Source: Thermoproteota archaeon
Lineage (GTDB): Archaea > Thermoproteota > EX4484-205 > JAAOZP01
Assembly: GCA_025059435.1 (NCBI GenBank)
Contig: JANXDK010000006.1
Location: 1-14,518 of the forward strand
Length of the DNA stretch: 14,518 nt
Direction: 5' to 3'
The notes under the pieces were generated by a model. It did no database searches. It was not told the DNA's origin and saw only the letters and a list, made by a program, of their open reading frames with translations. Below, piece after piece: positions 1 through 6,811 of this stretch (position 1 is its first letter; each line of letters opens with the position of its first letter). The position numbers were made by a program, and so were the translations under genes.

Positions 1-197
1 ATGCTCTAACATTTCTAAGTTCTCCAAGTATTTTTACGGTTCCAATAGGCTTGCTAAGCTTTTTCGGACTATACGCCAATTTATGGGGGCTTATATTAGC
101 CGGATTCGTGATTGTCTTGGCCCCACTTGAAATACTCTATATACTATTCCAGAAACAAATAGTGAGAGGTCTTACTAGGGGGGCGATAAGAGCATAA
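1..197 (+). CDS. Carbohydrate ABC transporter permease, C-terminal fragment (MalG-like)
   Basis: The left edge cuts this gene. The open frame (first full codon at position 3) runs to TAA at 195-197 and encodes the last 64 residues of a membrane permease. Two hydrophobic stretches are visible, and the protein ends in the sequence QKQIVRGLTRGAIRA. That tail closely matches the 'Q+..VRGL..GA++G' ending typical of MalG-type sugar transporter permeases. The family forms one of two transmembrane subunits of an importer energised by a MalK-type ATPase, and such an ATPase begins 40 nt downstream on the same strand. The shared operon is inferred. The substrate cannot be told from this fragment. Confidence 0.8.
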   Translation, partial: ALTFLSSPSIFTVPIGLLSFFGLYANLWGLILAGFVIVLAPLEILYILFQKQIVRGLTRGAIRA

Positions 198-220
198 TGT
201 ATAAAGATTGCTTATGGGAT

Positions 221-228
221 AAGGGGTG
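221..228 (+). promoter_or_regulatory. Ribosome binding site deciding the ABC ATPase start
   Basis: AAGGGGTG lies 9 nt before the ATG at 238. The alternative in-frame GTG at 226 lies inside this purine-rich element. The element therefore favours ATG 238, which also gives an N-terminus (MTRVVFKNVIKRYG) of the length usual for MalK-type ATPases. Confidence 0.5.
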
Positions 229-237
229 TGCCATTGT

Positions 238-1308
238 ATGACTAGAGTTGTCTTTAAAAACGTTATAAAAAGATACGGTAATTACGTTGCTGTTAACAAC
301 GTGTCTTTTGAAGTAGAGCATAAAGAGTTTGCAGTACTGCTCGGCCCAAGCGGATCCGGAAAGACAACGATACTAAAACTGATCTCGGGATTAGAGTTTC
401 CAGATGGAGGAGAAATATGGATTGGAGACAGGATTGTGAATAAAATGCCTCCAAAGGATAGAGATGTAGCAATGGTTTTTCAAAACTATGCGCTCTATCC
501 CCATAAAACAGTCTATGAAAACTTGGCGTTTCCATTAAAGATTAGAAAAGTTCCTAAGGATAAGATAGATGAACGTGTAAAAAGTATGGCGAAGCTGCTT
601 GGAATCGAGAACTTACTCGAGAGGAAACCCGGGCAATTAAGTGGAGGAGAGCAGCAGAGAGTCGCTTTGGGCAGGGCTTTGATAAGAGAACCTAAAGTAT
701 GGCTGCTTGACGAGCCTCTTAGCAACCTTGATGCCAAATTGAGGACGTATATGAGGGCGGAGCTTAAGAAGCTTCAACGAGAATTGGAAATAACGACAAT
801 ATACGTAACACATGATCAAATAGAAGCGATGACCTTGGCTGACAAGCTGATTGTCCTTAACGAAGGGGTGGTTCAGCAAATAGGTAGTCCAAGAGAGCTC
901 TATGATCGGCCAGCTAACGTGTTCGTTGCTACATTCATAGGGTCTCCTCCTATGAATATCATTAAAAGTATAGTAAGGATTCATGGTAATAGCATATATC
1001 TAGATTTCGGTTTCGGGATTATACAACTGAATAGGAGATATTTAGAATATTTAGGTAATTACGATAACAAAGAAATATTAGTCGGAATTAGACCAGAGGA
1101 TATTAAGATCTCATTTGAAAGGGAGGAGAATAGTCTAAAAGCTGTTGTTGACATAGTGGAGTCTCTAGGTAATTCAAGTATATTAAACTTAATATTTGGT
1201 AAGAATACACTAGTAAAAGCGATATATCCCGGATACTTTGAGGAAAAAATGTTGGGAAGAGAGATCTACGTAATATTTAATCCTGAGAAAATAAAAGTGT
1301 TCTTTTAG
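238..1308 (+). CDS. Sugar-type ABC transporter ATP-binding protein (MalK/UgpC/MsmK family)
   Basis: This is a 356-residue ATPase that would drive a carbohydrate importer from the cytoplasmic face. Motifs appear in family order: Walker A GPSGSGKTT (residues 36-44), Q-loop in MVFQNYALYPH, signature LSGGEQQR (134-141), Walker B WLLDEP (155-160), D-loop SNLDAKL and H-loop THDQ (His192). The C-terminal third carries a TOBE-type domain with VGIRPEDI, the regulatory extension that separates MalK-like subunits from short ABC ATPases. Length is normal for the family. The start was set at ATG 238 from the ribosome site rather than the in-frame GTG at 226. It follows a MalG-like permease by 40 nt, so both probably belong to one sugar-uptake operon entering from the left. 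The solute is not determinable here. Confidence 0.93.
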   Translation: MTRVVFKNVIKRYGNYVAVNNVSFEVEHKEFAVLLGPSGSGKTTILKLISGLEFPDGGEIWIGDRIVNKMPPKDRDVAMVFQNYALYPHKTVYENLAFPLKIRKVPKDKIDERVKSMAKLLGIENLLERKPGQLSGGEQQRVALGRALIREPKVWLLDEPLSNLDAKLRTYMRAELKKLQRELEITTIYVTHDQIEAMTLADKLIVLNEGVVQQIGSPRELYDRPANVFVATFIGSPPMNIIKSIVRIHGNSIYLDFGFGIIQLNRRYLEYLGNYDNKEILVGIRPEDIKISFEREENSLKAVVDIVESLGNSSILNLIFGKNTLVKAIYPGYFEEKMLGREIYVIFNPEKIKVFF

Positions 1309-1325
1309 AACTAAAGCAATGATTC

Positions 1326-1334
1326 TTTTTTCTT
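1326..1334 (+). terminator. U-tract terminator after the ABC operon
   Basis: TTTTTTCTT begins 18 nt after the ATPase stop. A run of U residues is the main intrinsic termination signal in archaea. Short complementary arms ATTCTT (1322-1327) and AAGAAT (1360-1365) flank an AT-rich stretch, but they are too weak to claim a hairpin terminator. Confidence 0.5.
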
Positions 1335-1548
1335 AAAATTATAAAAATATAAATTATTATAAGAATGAACCACAAAATATTATGTTAATTAAGAAGAAAC
1401 ACCTTCTAACCTGATTAACAAATTTCCATCATACTTTATTTTCGCGTTTTAACGCTTATGATACTCGTTAATTTATTTCTTCTGAGGATTGGCCTAAAAA
1501 CAGTAAGAATCATAAGCAACCTTACTAGAGTATTATCAGAGGAGAAAA
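1335..1548. other. Intergenic region with no recognisable gene
   Basis: This is an AT-rich stretch between the ABC operon and tRNA-Val. I see no open frame of useful length and no RNA motif I can name. The only structured element is a tiny stem, GCGT/ACGC with a TTTA loop (1444-1455), too short to interpret. Confidence 0.5.
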
Positions 1549-1557
1549 GAATATAAG
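1549..1557 (+). promoter_or_regulatory. TATA box of tRNA-Val
   Basis: GAATATAAG is centred about 29 nt before the first base of tRNA-Val and is preceded by a purine-rich stretch (GGAGAAAA) resembling a BRE. The spacing is the usual one for archaeal promoters. Confidence 0.6.
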
Positions 1558-1581
1558 GCTTTGAATCAAAATATCGAAATA

Positions 1582-1652
1582 GGGCCGATAGTCTAATGGT
1601 AGGATGCCGCTCTTACGAGGCGGTGGTCTCGGTTCGAATCCGGGTCGGCCCA
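1582..1652 (+). tRNA. tRNA-Val(UAC)
   Basis: A complete 71-nt cloverleaf without intron. Acceptor GGGCCGA (1582-1588) pairs with TCGGCCC (1645-1651), with discriminator A1652. A short D arm (1591-1605) carries AATGGTA. Anticodon stem CCGCT/GGCGG closes the loop CTTACGA, with anticodon TAC at 1614-1616. The T arm is CTCGG/CCGGG around TTCGAAT. CCA is not encoded. The anticodon reads GUA. A TATA box lies at the expected distance and a T5 tract follows directly, so the gene looks independently transcribed. Confidence 0.93.
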
Positions 1653-1657
1653 TTTTT
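1653..1657 (+). terminator. T5 tract ending tRNA-Val
   Basis: TTTTT starts immediately after the discriminator base, a normal archaeal tRNA termination signal. Confidence 0.5.
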
Positions 1658-1940
1658 ATCTTAAAATGATTTCTCATAATCGGTTGAAACGGAGTCTAAA
1701 AAACAATTATTTTTACCGACTACTCAGGTGGTAAATTCTTACTCTAATATAAAACAAGATATTCAATCGAGTTTTTAAGTATAGTAAGATGAGCAAAATT
1801 CTTCATAATAGGTTTTGAGAAACCTTAAGAGTGTTGGAAAAAATTCAGTTATAAAGTACTGGGAAAATGCTGGCGAATGAGACGATGTAATAATTTCAAA
1901 GTCTGGTACATAGATTCGTTTTGCTACGTTTTACAACACA
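1658..1940. other. Intergenic region, one small hairpin
   Basis: AT-rich and without a usable open frame on either strand. The one clear structure is a 6-bp perfect stem, AGGTTT/AAACCT with loop TGAG (1810-1825). I looked for box C/D sRNA motifs and found no convincing C/D plus C'/D' set. Confidence 0.45.
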
Positions 1941-1954
1941 GTTTTAAAATTTTA
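1941..1954 (+). promoter_or_regulatory. Candidate promoter of the ClC gene
   Basis: GTTTTAAAATTTTA resembles a strong archaeal TATA element. Transcription would then begin near 1970-1976, which lies downstream of the TTG at 1957 and upstream of the in-frame ATG at 2020. If this is the real promoter, translation starts at 2020, not 1957. Confidence 0.4.
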
Positions 1955-1956
1955 CA

Positions 1957-3339
1957 TTGTTTATACTTCAGTTATTTACAAAGGTTAAAAAAGTTAAGGA
2001 TCATTCTGCGATTTATGAAATGATAGCTAAATATCTTAGAAAGTGGGTTCCCTTAGGAGTGGTAATAGGAGTACTATGTGGAATTGCCTCCTTAATTCTC
2101 TACCAGGCTATTGGTTGGATCACCTTTTTCCTACTTAGTTATGTTACTGGCTATGTTCCTCCGCTTCCCGGAGGAGAGGGAAGTGTCGAGTTTACCTATC
2201 CTTCTGTGCCTTTTTTGCTTCCTATTGTCACTTGCCTAGGCGGCCTCCTAAGCGGCCTCATAGTCTATCTTTTTGCTCCTGAAGCTGAAGGTCACGGAAC
2301 TGATGCTGCGATAGATGCTTTTCACACTACAGGGGGGGAGGTGAGGGTTCGGGTTCCATTGGTTAAAATGGTGGCGTCTGCATTGACGATAGGCTCCGGA
2401 GGAAGCGCTGGTCCAGAGGGTCCGATTATTCAAATTGGAGCAGGTTTAGGGTCGTTTGTCGGAAAGATGTTGCGTCTTAACACGCATGACAGGAGAATAG
2501 CTGAGGTTGCTGGGATGGGCGCTGGAGTTGCTTCTATTTTCAAGGCTCCTTTTGGAGGTGCTTTACTCTCGTGCGAAATACTCTACATTAGGGATTTTGA
2601 GGTCAAAGCTTTGTTCCCCTCTTTAGTCGCCTCCCTCGTTGGATACCTCTTATTCTCTTCAGTAACCGGTTGGGCTCCTTTATTCGGACAAGCGAGTAAA
2701 TACGTGTTTAACCCTCTTAACCTTCCACTTTATGCCATACTCGGGCTCGCATGCGGCATAGTGGGTGTCCTTTTCATTAAGAGTTTCTACAGGATAGCGG
2801 GCCTTTTCCATGGACTTAGGATCCCTTGCTTTCTTAAACCTGCACTGGGTGGAGTACTAGTGGGCTTTATCGGGATGTTTCTACCACAGGTTTTAGGTAC
2901 AGGTTATGGCTGGCTCCAAATAGCGATGAATGAGGAATTTGAAAAAATAACGATGTCGATCATCGTCCTGACGATTTTCGCAAAGATTCTCGCCACTTCT
3001 CTCTCTGTAGGATCCGGGGGTAGTGGAGGATTGTTTGCTCCCGCACTAGTTATCGGAGGAATGTTGGGTGCTTCTTTTTACTTCGTTTTTAGAATGATCT
3101 TCCCTTGGTTAGAACTTGATGCAGCATCTTTCATCATCGCAGGTATGGCATCTTTCTTTGGAGGCGTGGGCAAGGCTCCTCTTGCCACCGTAATTATGGT
3201 GAGCGAGATAACAAGGTGCTACATAATAATAATTCCATCCGCAGTTTCCACCGCAGTCTCTTACTTAGTGACTGGTTCTCACACTATTTATCGGAATCAG
3301 GTTTTTTCGAGAAAACATCCCCTTCAGTATAGTCATTAG
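1957..3339 (+). CDS. ClC-family chloride channel/antiporter without CBS domains
   Basis: An integral membrane protein of up to 460 residues, mostly hydrophobic, ending 15 residues after the last core motif, so the cytoplasmic CBS pair of many ClCs is absent. Numbering from TTG 1957, the anion-path signatures are: GHGTD (112-116) at the GSGIP position; GPEGP (152-156) with Glu154 as the external gating glutamate; FKAPFGGALLSCEIL (195-209); GSGGSGGLFAP (352-362) for the GxFxP motif; and Tyr445 matching the central-gate tyrosine. The residue aligned with the internal proton glutamate of E. coli ClC (E203) is Ile208, with Glu207 beside it, so transporter versus channel is open. TTG 1957 follows an in-frame stop and has no ribosome site; ATG 2020 (439 aa) is a good alternative. 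It has no operon partner. Confidence 0.93.
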   Translation: MFILQLFTKVKKVKDHSAIYEMIAKYLRKWVPLGVVIGVLCGIASLILYQAIGWITFFLLSYVTGYVPPLPGGEGSVEFTYPSVPFLLPIVTCLGGLLSGLIVYLFAPEAEGHGTDAAIDAFHTTGGEVRVRVPLVKMVASALTIGSGGSAGPEGPIIQIGAGLGSFVGKMLRLNTHDRRIAEVAGMGAGVASIFKAPFGGALLSCEILYIRDFEVKALFPSLVASLVGYLLFSSVTGWAPLFGQASKYVFNPLNLPLYAILGLACGIVGVLFIKSFYRIAGLFHGLRIPCFLKPALGGVLVGFIGMFLPQVLGTGYGWLQIAMNEEFEKITMSIIVLTIFAKILATSLSVGSGGSGGLFAPALVIGGMLGASFYFVFRMIFPWLELDAASFIIAGMASFFGGVGKAPLATVIMVSEITRCYIIIIPSAVSTAVSYLVTGSHTIYRNQVFSRKHPLQYSH

Positions 3340-3342
3340 GGG

Positions 3343-3367
3343 GCAACGTAATTATGATGTTACGTGC
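3343..3367 (+). terminator. Hairpin just after the ClC stop
   Basis: ACGTAA (3346-3351) pairs perfectly with TTACGT (3360-3365) around an 8-nt loop, and flanking GC/GC can extend the stem past one bulged A. It starts 3 nt after the ClC stop. No U-tract follows, so it may act as a 3'-end stabiliser rather than a terminator. Confidence 0.3.
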
Positions 3368-3388
3368 AGCAGCTGATCGATAGGCGTT

Positions 3389-3699
3389 TTATCTTATATC
3401 ATAGAAAACGATTAAACCACTCCATTCTCTTTCTCGGAGATGTCTTTTAATGCTATGATGGTTCAAGGTTTTATTACCTAGTATCGATGGCTTGGGGATA
3501 ACTCAATGATGTTCCTCTTCAATTCATCCCCGTCTTCTTCATATTATTCGTCACTCCGAGTCATTCTATAATCTACCTCGCTGTTGAGGATCTTCTAGAG
3601 AATCTTCCCTTAGAAGACGAATTAGAATGATGCTCGAAGCTAACTCCTAAAACATTTGATGGAATCTGCGAACCTCCTTCTAATCTCCGGGTTTATCAT
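3389..3699 (-). pseudogene. Possible remnant of a decayed gene between ClC and tRNA-Phe
   Basis: The stretch 3340-3732 has no intact gene. On the minus strand, short protein-like segments follow one another but need frame changes and stop read-through to join. The first runs from ATG at 3699 (MINPEIRRRFADSIKCFRS). Next comes a segment in another frame (ELASSIILIRLLREDSLED). A third frame holds SEVDYRMTRSDE, stop, then YEEDGDELKRNIIELS, two more stops and IALKDISEKENGVV. The last is GLIVFYDIR, ending at 3389. The charged, amphipathic composition suggests an old coding sequence, but stop density is near what an AT-rich random sequence gives, so this is tentative. I recognise no family. Confidence 0.2.
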
Positions 3700-3732
3700 T
3701 ATTAGATCAGAAAATAGCTTCGTTGGAGATTA

Positions 3733-3828
3733 TGGCGAGGGCCGGATTTGAACCGACGACACCCCGGTTTCCACATCGCTGAAACCGCGTCTTCAGCCGG
3801 GCGCTCTCCCAGGCTGAGCTACCTCGCC
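3733..3828 (-). tRNA. tRNA-Phe(GAA) with an intron of about 22 nt
   Basis: Reading the minus strand from 3828: acceptor GGCGAGG pairs with CCTCGCC, with discriminator A (complement of T3733). The D arm is GCTC/GAGC with a GG-containing loop, and the T arm is GTCGG/CCGGC around TTCAAAT. Anticodon stem CCCGG/CCGGG closes a mature loop CTGAAGA, anticodon GAA, once about 22 nt (near 3790-3769) are removed after position 37. The intron contains TTCAGC, perfectly complementary to GCTGAA across the anticodon, but the standard 3-4-3 bulge-helix-bulge fits only with two G-U pairs and a mismatch. Exact splice sites are therefore uncertain. CCA is not encoded. The mature sequence agrees well with archaeal tRNA-Phe, including the V loop. 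Confidence 0.85.
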
Positions 3829-3851
3829 CTATGTTTTGTTTTACTATTCGC

Positions 3852-3863
3852 TTTTATTTTAAA
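3852..3863 (-). promoter_or_regulatory. TATA box of tRNA-Phe
   Basis: On the minus strand TTTAAAATAAAA is centred about 30 nt before the first tRNA base, the expected archaeal promoter position. It forms a divergent promoter region with alaS. Confidence 0.55.
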
Positions 3864-3975
3864 TTTTTCCTTGATGACCATTGTGTTCGACGGTCTTATG
3901 ATGTATAAAACAAACACTAAAAAGACCGTAAAAGTGCCACATGCTTCGATTTTAGCTGAATAAGTATCCGATGAA

Positions 3976-3985
3976 TTTTTATAAG
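3976..3985 (+). promoter_or_regulatory. Candidate TATA box of alaS
   Basis: TTTTTATAAG places a transcription start near 4005-4010, leaving a leader of roughly 15-20 nt with the ribosome site GAGGG before ATG 4025. It lies downstream of the alternative ATG at 3971, which argues against that start. Confidence 0.45.
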
Positions 3986-4011
3986 ATTAGACATTTTATC
4001 TTCCAAACTCC

Positions 4012-4016
4012 GAGGG
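4012..4016 (+). promoter_or_regulatory. Ribosome binding site deciding the alaS start
   Basis: GAGGG sits 8 nt before ATG 4025 and supports that codon over the in-frame ATG 18 codons upstream, which has no comparable element. Confidence 0.5.
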
Positions 4017-4024
4017 ATGTGGAT

Positions 4025-6760
4025 ATGAAACATAGTTTCAGCGAGGATGAGTACCGCCTGGATTTCATGAAGAAAAGCGGGTTTTATAGGAAGAAATGCA
4101 CTAAATGCGGCAGGTTTTTCTGGACACTCAATCCTTTTAAAGAAGATTGCGGCGAATCCCCCTGCTCACCCTATACTTTCATAGGTAAAAGAGTCGGTAG
4201 AAGCATTGATGAGCTGAGTCAGGTTAGGAACTCTTTCTTAGGGTTTTTCAAAGATAGGGGGCATGAGGTTATATCTCCTTACCCAGTAGTGTGTAGATGG
4301 AGGAATGATCTTTACCTTACTGATGCGAGTATTGTTGATTTCCAGCCATACGTTACTGAGGGCATTATTCCTCCGCCAGCTAACCCGTTGGTGATCTCGC
4401 AGCCCTGTATAAGGCTCGTGGATGTTGATATGGTGGGTAAGACTATCGGTAGACATCTAACTATTTTCGAGATGGGTGGTCACCATGCCTTCAACAGTGA
4501 AGGAAACGAAGTCTACTGGAAGGAGGATACAGTTAGATACGGTTTTGAATTCTTCACAAAGGAGATGGGGCTTAAAGATGAGGACTTGTCCTTCATAGAA
4601 AGCTCATGGAGCGGTGGAGGCAATGCTGGACCATGCTTCGAGGTTATAGCCCATGGTCTTGAGGTTGCTACGCTAGTTTTCATGAGATATAAAGTTCATC
4701 ACGACGGCTCTTTGACAGAGCTTCCAATACGTACCGTTGACACTGGCTATGGGATGGAGAGAATAACATGGCTTCTTACAGGCGCTCCAACTGGTTTCCA
4801 TGCTTTTTACAGAGGACTCTTAGAGAGAGCTTCTCGCCTTGTTGACATAGATTTTCCTCCAGAGCTTCTAAAGGAGTATGCGATTTCAGTTTCCGTTTCT
4901 GGAAACAAATTCCTTAAACCAGAGGAAAAACTGATTTTGGTGAAGAGACTTGGTTTTCCAGACGATTTTTCCAATAAACTTGAAACGATGGAGAACATAT
5001 TCAAGGCATTAGATCATTTGAAGAGTTTAGTGTTCATCCTTTCCGAAGGAGTTGTCCCTTCTAATACCGGCGTAGGCTATTTGGCTAGGCTGCTTCTTAG
5101 AAAGACCGCTAGGGTCATGGATAGACTTAATATGGAAAGACTCCTACTTGAACTTGCCTCGTGGGAAATAGAGTACTGGGGTAAGGATTTTCCAAGCCTC
5201 TTAAGCCTTAAAGACAGCATCCTAAACCTAATTGAGATAGAACTTAAAAAGTATAGGAGAAGCGTTGAAGAAGGTATTAAACAAGTCGAATCTATTCTTA
5301 AAGAGAATAAGTCGATCAGTACTGAGAAACTCATTGAGCTTTATGATTCGCATGGCATCACACCTGAACAAGTTTTAGACTTATCCTCTAAGAGAGGTGT
5401 TGAAATAAAAATTCCCGAAGACTTCTACAGTATGATTGCATTGAGACATAGACAACCTAAGAATTTGGAAGAGGAGACTGTTAACTTAGACTTCGATGAG
5501 AAAATCTTCCCTGAGACCACTAAAAAATACTATGAGGATCCAAACTTACTGGAAGCAGAGGCAAAAGTATTGGGCGTTTTTAATAATAAAATTATTTTGG
5601 ACAAGACAATCTTCTATCCCGAGGGTGGGGGACAACCATCTGACACCGGTAAAATCTTCTTCAATGGAAGAGAAGCTTTAGTAAAGGATGTGAAGATAGT
5701 TAACAATCGGGTAATACATTTCGTCGAAGGCCCCGTTCCATCTGAGGGCAGTATTGTAAAAATAATTGTAGACGCTGAAAGACGTCTACAATTGAGAAGA
5801 GCGCATACTGCAACCCATATAATAAATGCTGCAGCAAGAATTGTATTGGGAAATCATGTTTGGCAAGCGGGTGCACAGAAGGACGTAGTTGAGTCTAGGC
5901 TTGATATCACCCACCCTCTCCCTCTTACAGATGAGGAGATTGAGAAAATAGAGCGTAAAGCTAACGAGATCGCTTTGGCAAACCTTGATGTTGAGATAAA
6001 AATCCTACCCAGGACTATTGCCGAGAGGGAATACGGTTTCAGAATATACCAGGGTGGTGCTGTCCCTGGGAAAGAGCTTAGGATCGTAAAGATAAAAGGG
6101 TTTGACGCTGAAGCATGCGGAGGACTTCATGTAAACAAGACTGGCGACATAGGGCTTTTGAAAATAGTTAAGGTAGACAGGATTCAAGACGGTGTCGAGA
6201 GAATAATATTCCGGACAGGCTTTTCCTCAGTCGAGTACGCCAGATCTCTTGAGAACGAACTATCCCGCTTAGAGAAGATACTGGGGGTTCCAAGAAACAA
6301 GATTCCGGATGAGGTTGAGAGAATAAAGAACGAGTTGAAGAATCTTAACAAAAAGGTTGAGAAACTGATGGAGGGTCAGCTTGATGTCCTTGCAAACCAA
6401 TTGATTTCGCAAGCCTCCGTGGAAGCTGGAGTCAAAATCGCCTTCTACGGTTCCGACGATTTAAGTATAGACCACCTTATAACACTCGGTGAGAAAGCAT
6501 CTAAGAAAGAGCCTAACTCCATAATATTATTGGCGACAAGTACTCCTACGACCCAGTTTACCCTCTTTGCTGGGGAACTCGTCATAAAGAAAGGGGTGGA
6601 TTGTGCCCTTTTAGCACAGAAGATAGTAAGAAGTATTGGAGTAGGCGGAGGTGCTGGTGGGAAGCGGAACTTTGCCAAAGGGGGATTAGCAGCCAAAATA
6701 GACTTCGAAACATTCAGGACTAAGGCTATGCCAATATTAGTCGAAGCCATACGTGGCTGA
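4025..6760 (+). CDS. alaS: Alanyl-tRNA synthetase (archaeal type)
   Basis: This cytoplasmic enzyme charges tRNA-Ala with alanine and clears mischarged Ser/Gly. The 911-residue product begins with the archaeal N-terminal Cys cluster (Cys25, Cys28, Cys42, Cys47), then the class II catalytic core with the glycine-rich stretch SSWSGGGNAGPCFEV and DTGYGMERITW. The editing domain has HTATH (His594, His598) and CGGLH (Cys698, His702), the four zinc-site positions of AlaX/AlaRS editing modules. A C-terminal DHHA1-type C-Ala domain ends with GGGAGGKRNFAKGG near residues 873-886. An upstream ATG at 3971 would add 18 residues; ATG 4025 is preferred because of GAGGG 8 nt before it and the usual family N-terminus. 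leuS follows after 51 nt on the same strand, probably co-transcribed. All expected motifs are intact. Confidence 0.97.
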   Translation: MKHSFSEDEYRLDFMKKSGFYRKKCTKCGRFFWTLNPFKEDCGESPCSPYTFIGKRVGRSIDELSQVRNSFLGFFKDRGHEVISPYPVVCRWRNDLYLTDASIVDFQPYVTEGIIPPPANPLVISQPCIRLVDVDMVGKTIGRHLTIFEMGGHHAFNSEGNEVYWKEDTVRYGFEFFTKEMGLKDEDLSFIESSWSGGGNAGPCFEVIAHGLEVATLVFMRYKVHHDGSLTELPIRTVDTGYGMERITWLLTGAPTGFHAFYRGLLERASRLVDIDFPPELLKEYAISVSVSGNKFLKPEEKLILVKRLGFPDDFSNKLETMENIFKALDHLKSLVFILSEGVVPSNTGVGYLARLLLRKTARVMDRLNMERLLLELASWEIEYWGKDFPSLLSLKDSILNLIEIELKKYRRSVEEGIKQVESILKENKSISTEKLIELYDSHGITPEQVLDLSSKRGVEIKIPEDFYSMIALRHRQPKNLEEETVNLDFDEKIFPETTKKYYEDPNLLEAEAKVLGVFNNKIILDKTIFYPEGGGQPSDTGKIFFNGREALVKDVKIVNNRVIHFVEGPVPSEGSIVKIIVDAERRLQLRRAHTATHIINAAARIVLGNHVWQAGAQKDVVESRLDITHPLPLTDEEIEKIERKANEIALANLDVEIKILPRTIAEREYGFRIYQGGAVPGKELRIVKIKGFDAEACGGLHVNKTGDIGLLKIVKVDRIQDGVERIIFRTGFSSVEYARSLENELSRLEKILGVPRNKIPDEVERIKNELKNLNKKVEKLMEGQLDVLANQLISQASVEAGVKIAFYGSDDLSIDHLITLGEKASKKEPNSIILLATSTPTTQFTLFAGELVIKKGVDCALLAQKIVRSIGVGGGAGGKRNFAKGGLAAKIDFETFRTKAMPILVEAIRG
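5764..5793. repeat. 11-bp perfect inverted repeat inside alaS
   Basis: AATTGTAGACG (5764-5774) and CGTCTACAATT (5783-5793) are exact reverse complements separated by 8 nt (CTGAAAGA). A flanking T-G pair could extend the stem by one. It lies in the coding region just before the editing-domain HTATH motif. Confidence 0.8.
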
Positions 6761-6811
6761 TAGAAAACTAGTAAATCTTAAGTACGCTGGAAGAAGCTTG
6801 AATCTAAACCC

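Noticed and set aside
1658..1956. Possible box C/D sRNA or other small RNA upstream of the ClC gene.
   Set aside because: GATGAGC and ATGAGAC resemble C boxes, but no matching CTGA D box at a proper distance was found.
2164..2183. CTTCCC/GGGAAG dyad inside the ClC gene.
   Set aside because: Only 6 bp, and it falls on Pro/Gly codons of an extracellular loop, so coding composition explains it.
3591..3617. Inverted repeat TCTTCTA/TAGAAGA with a 13-nt loop.
   Set aside because: A 7-bp AT-rich stem with a long loop is expected by chance in a window this size.
3748..3963. A 71-codon plus-strand open frame.
   Set aside because: It runs through the antisense of tRNA-Phe and its promoter and shows no protein family features.
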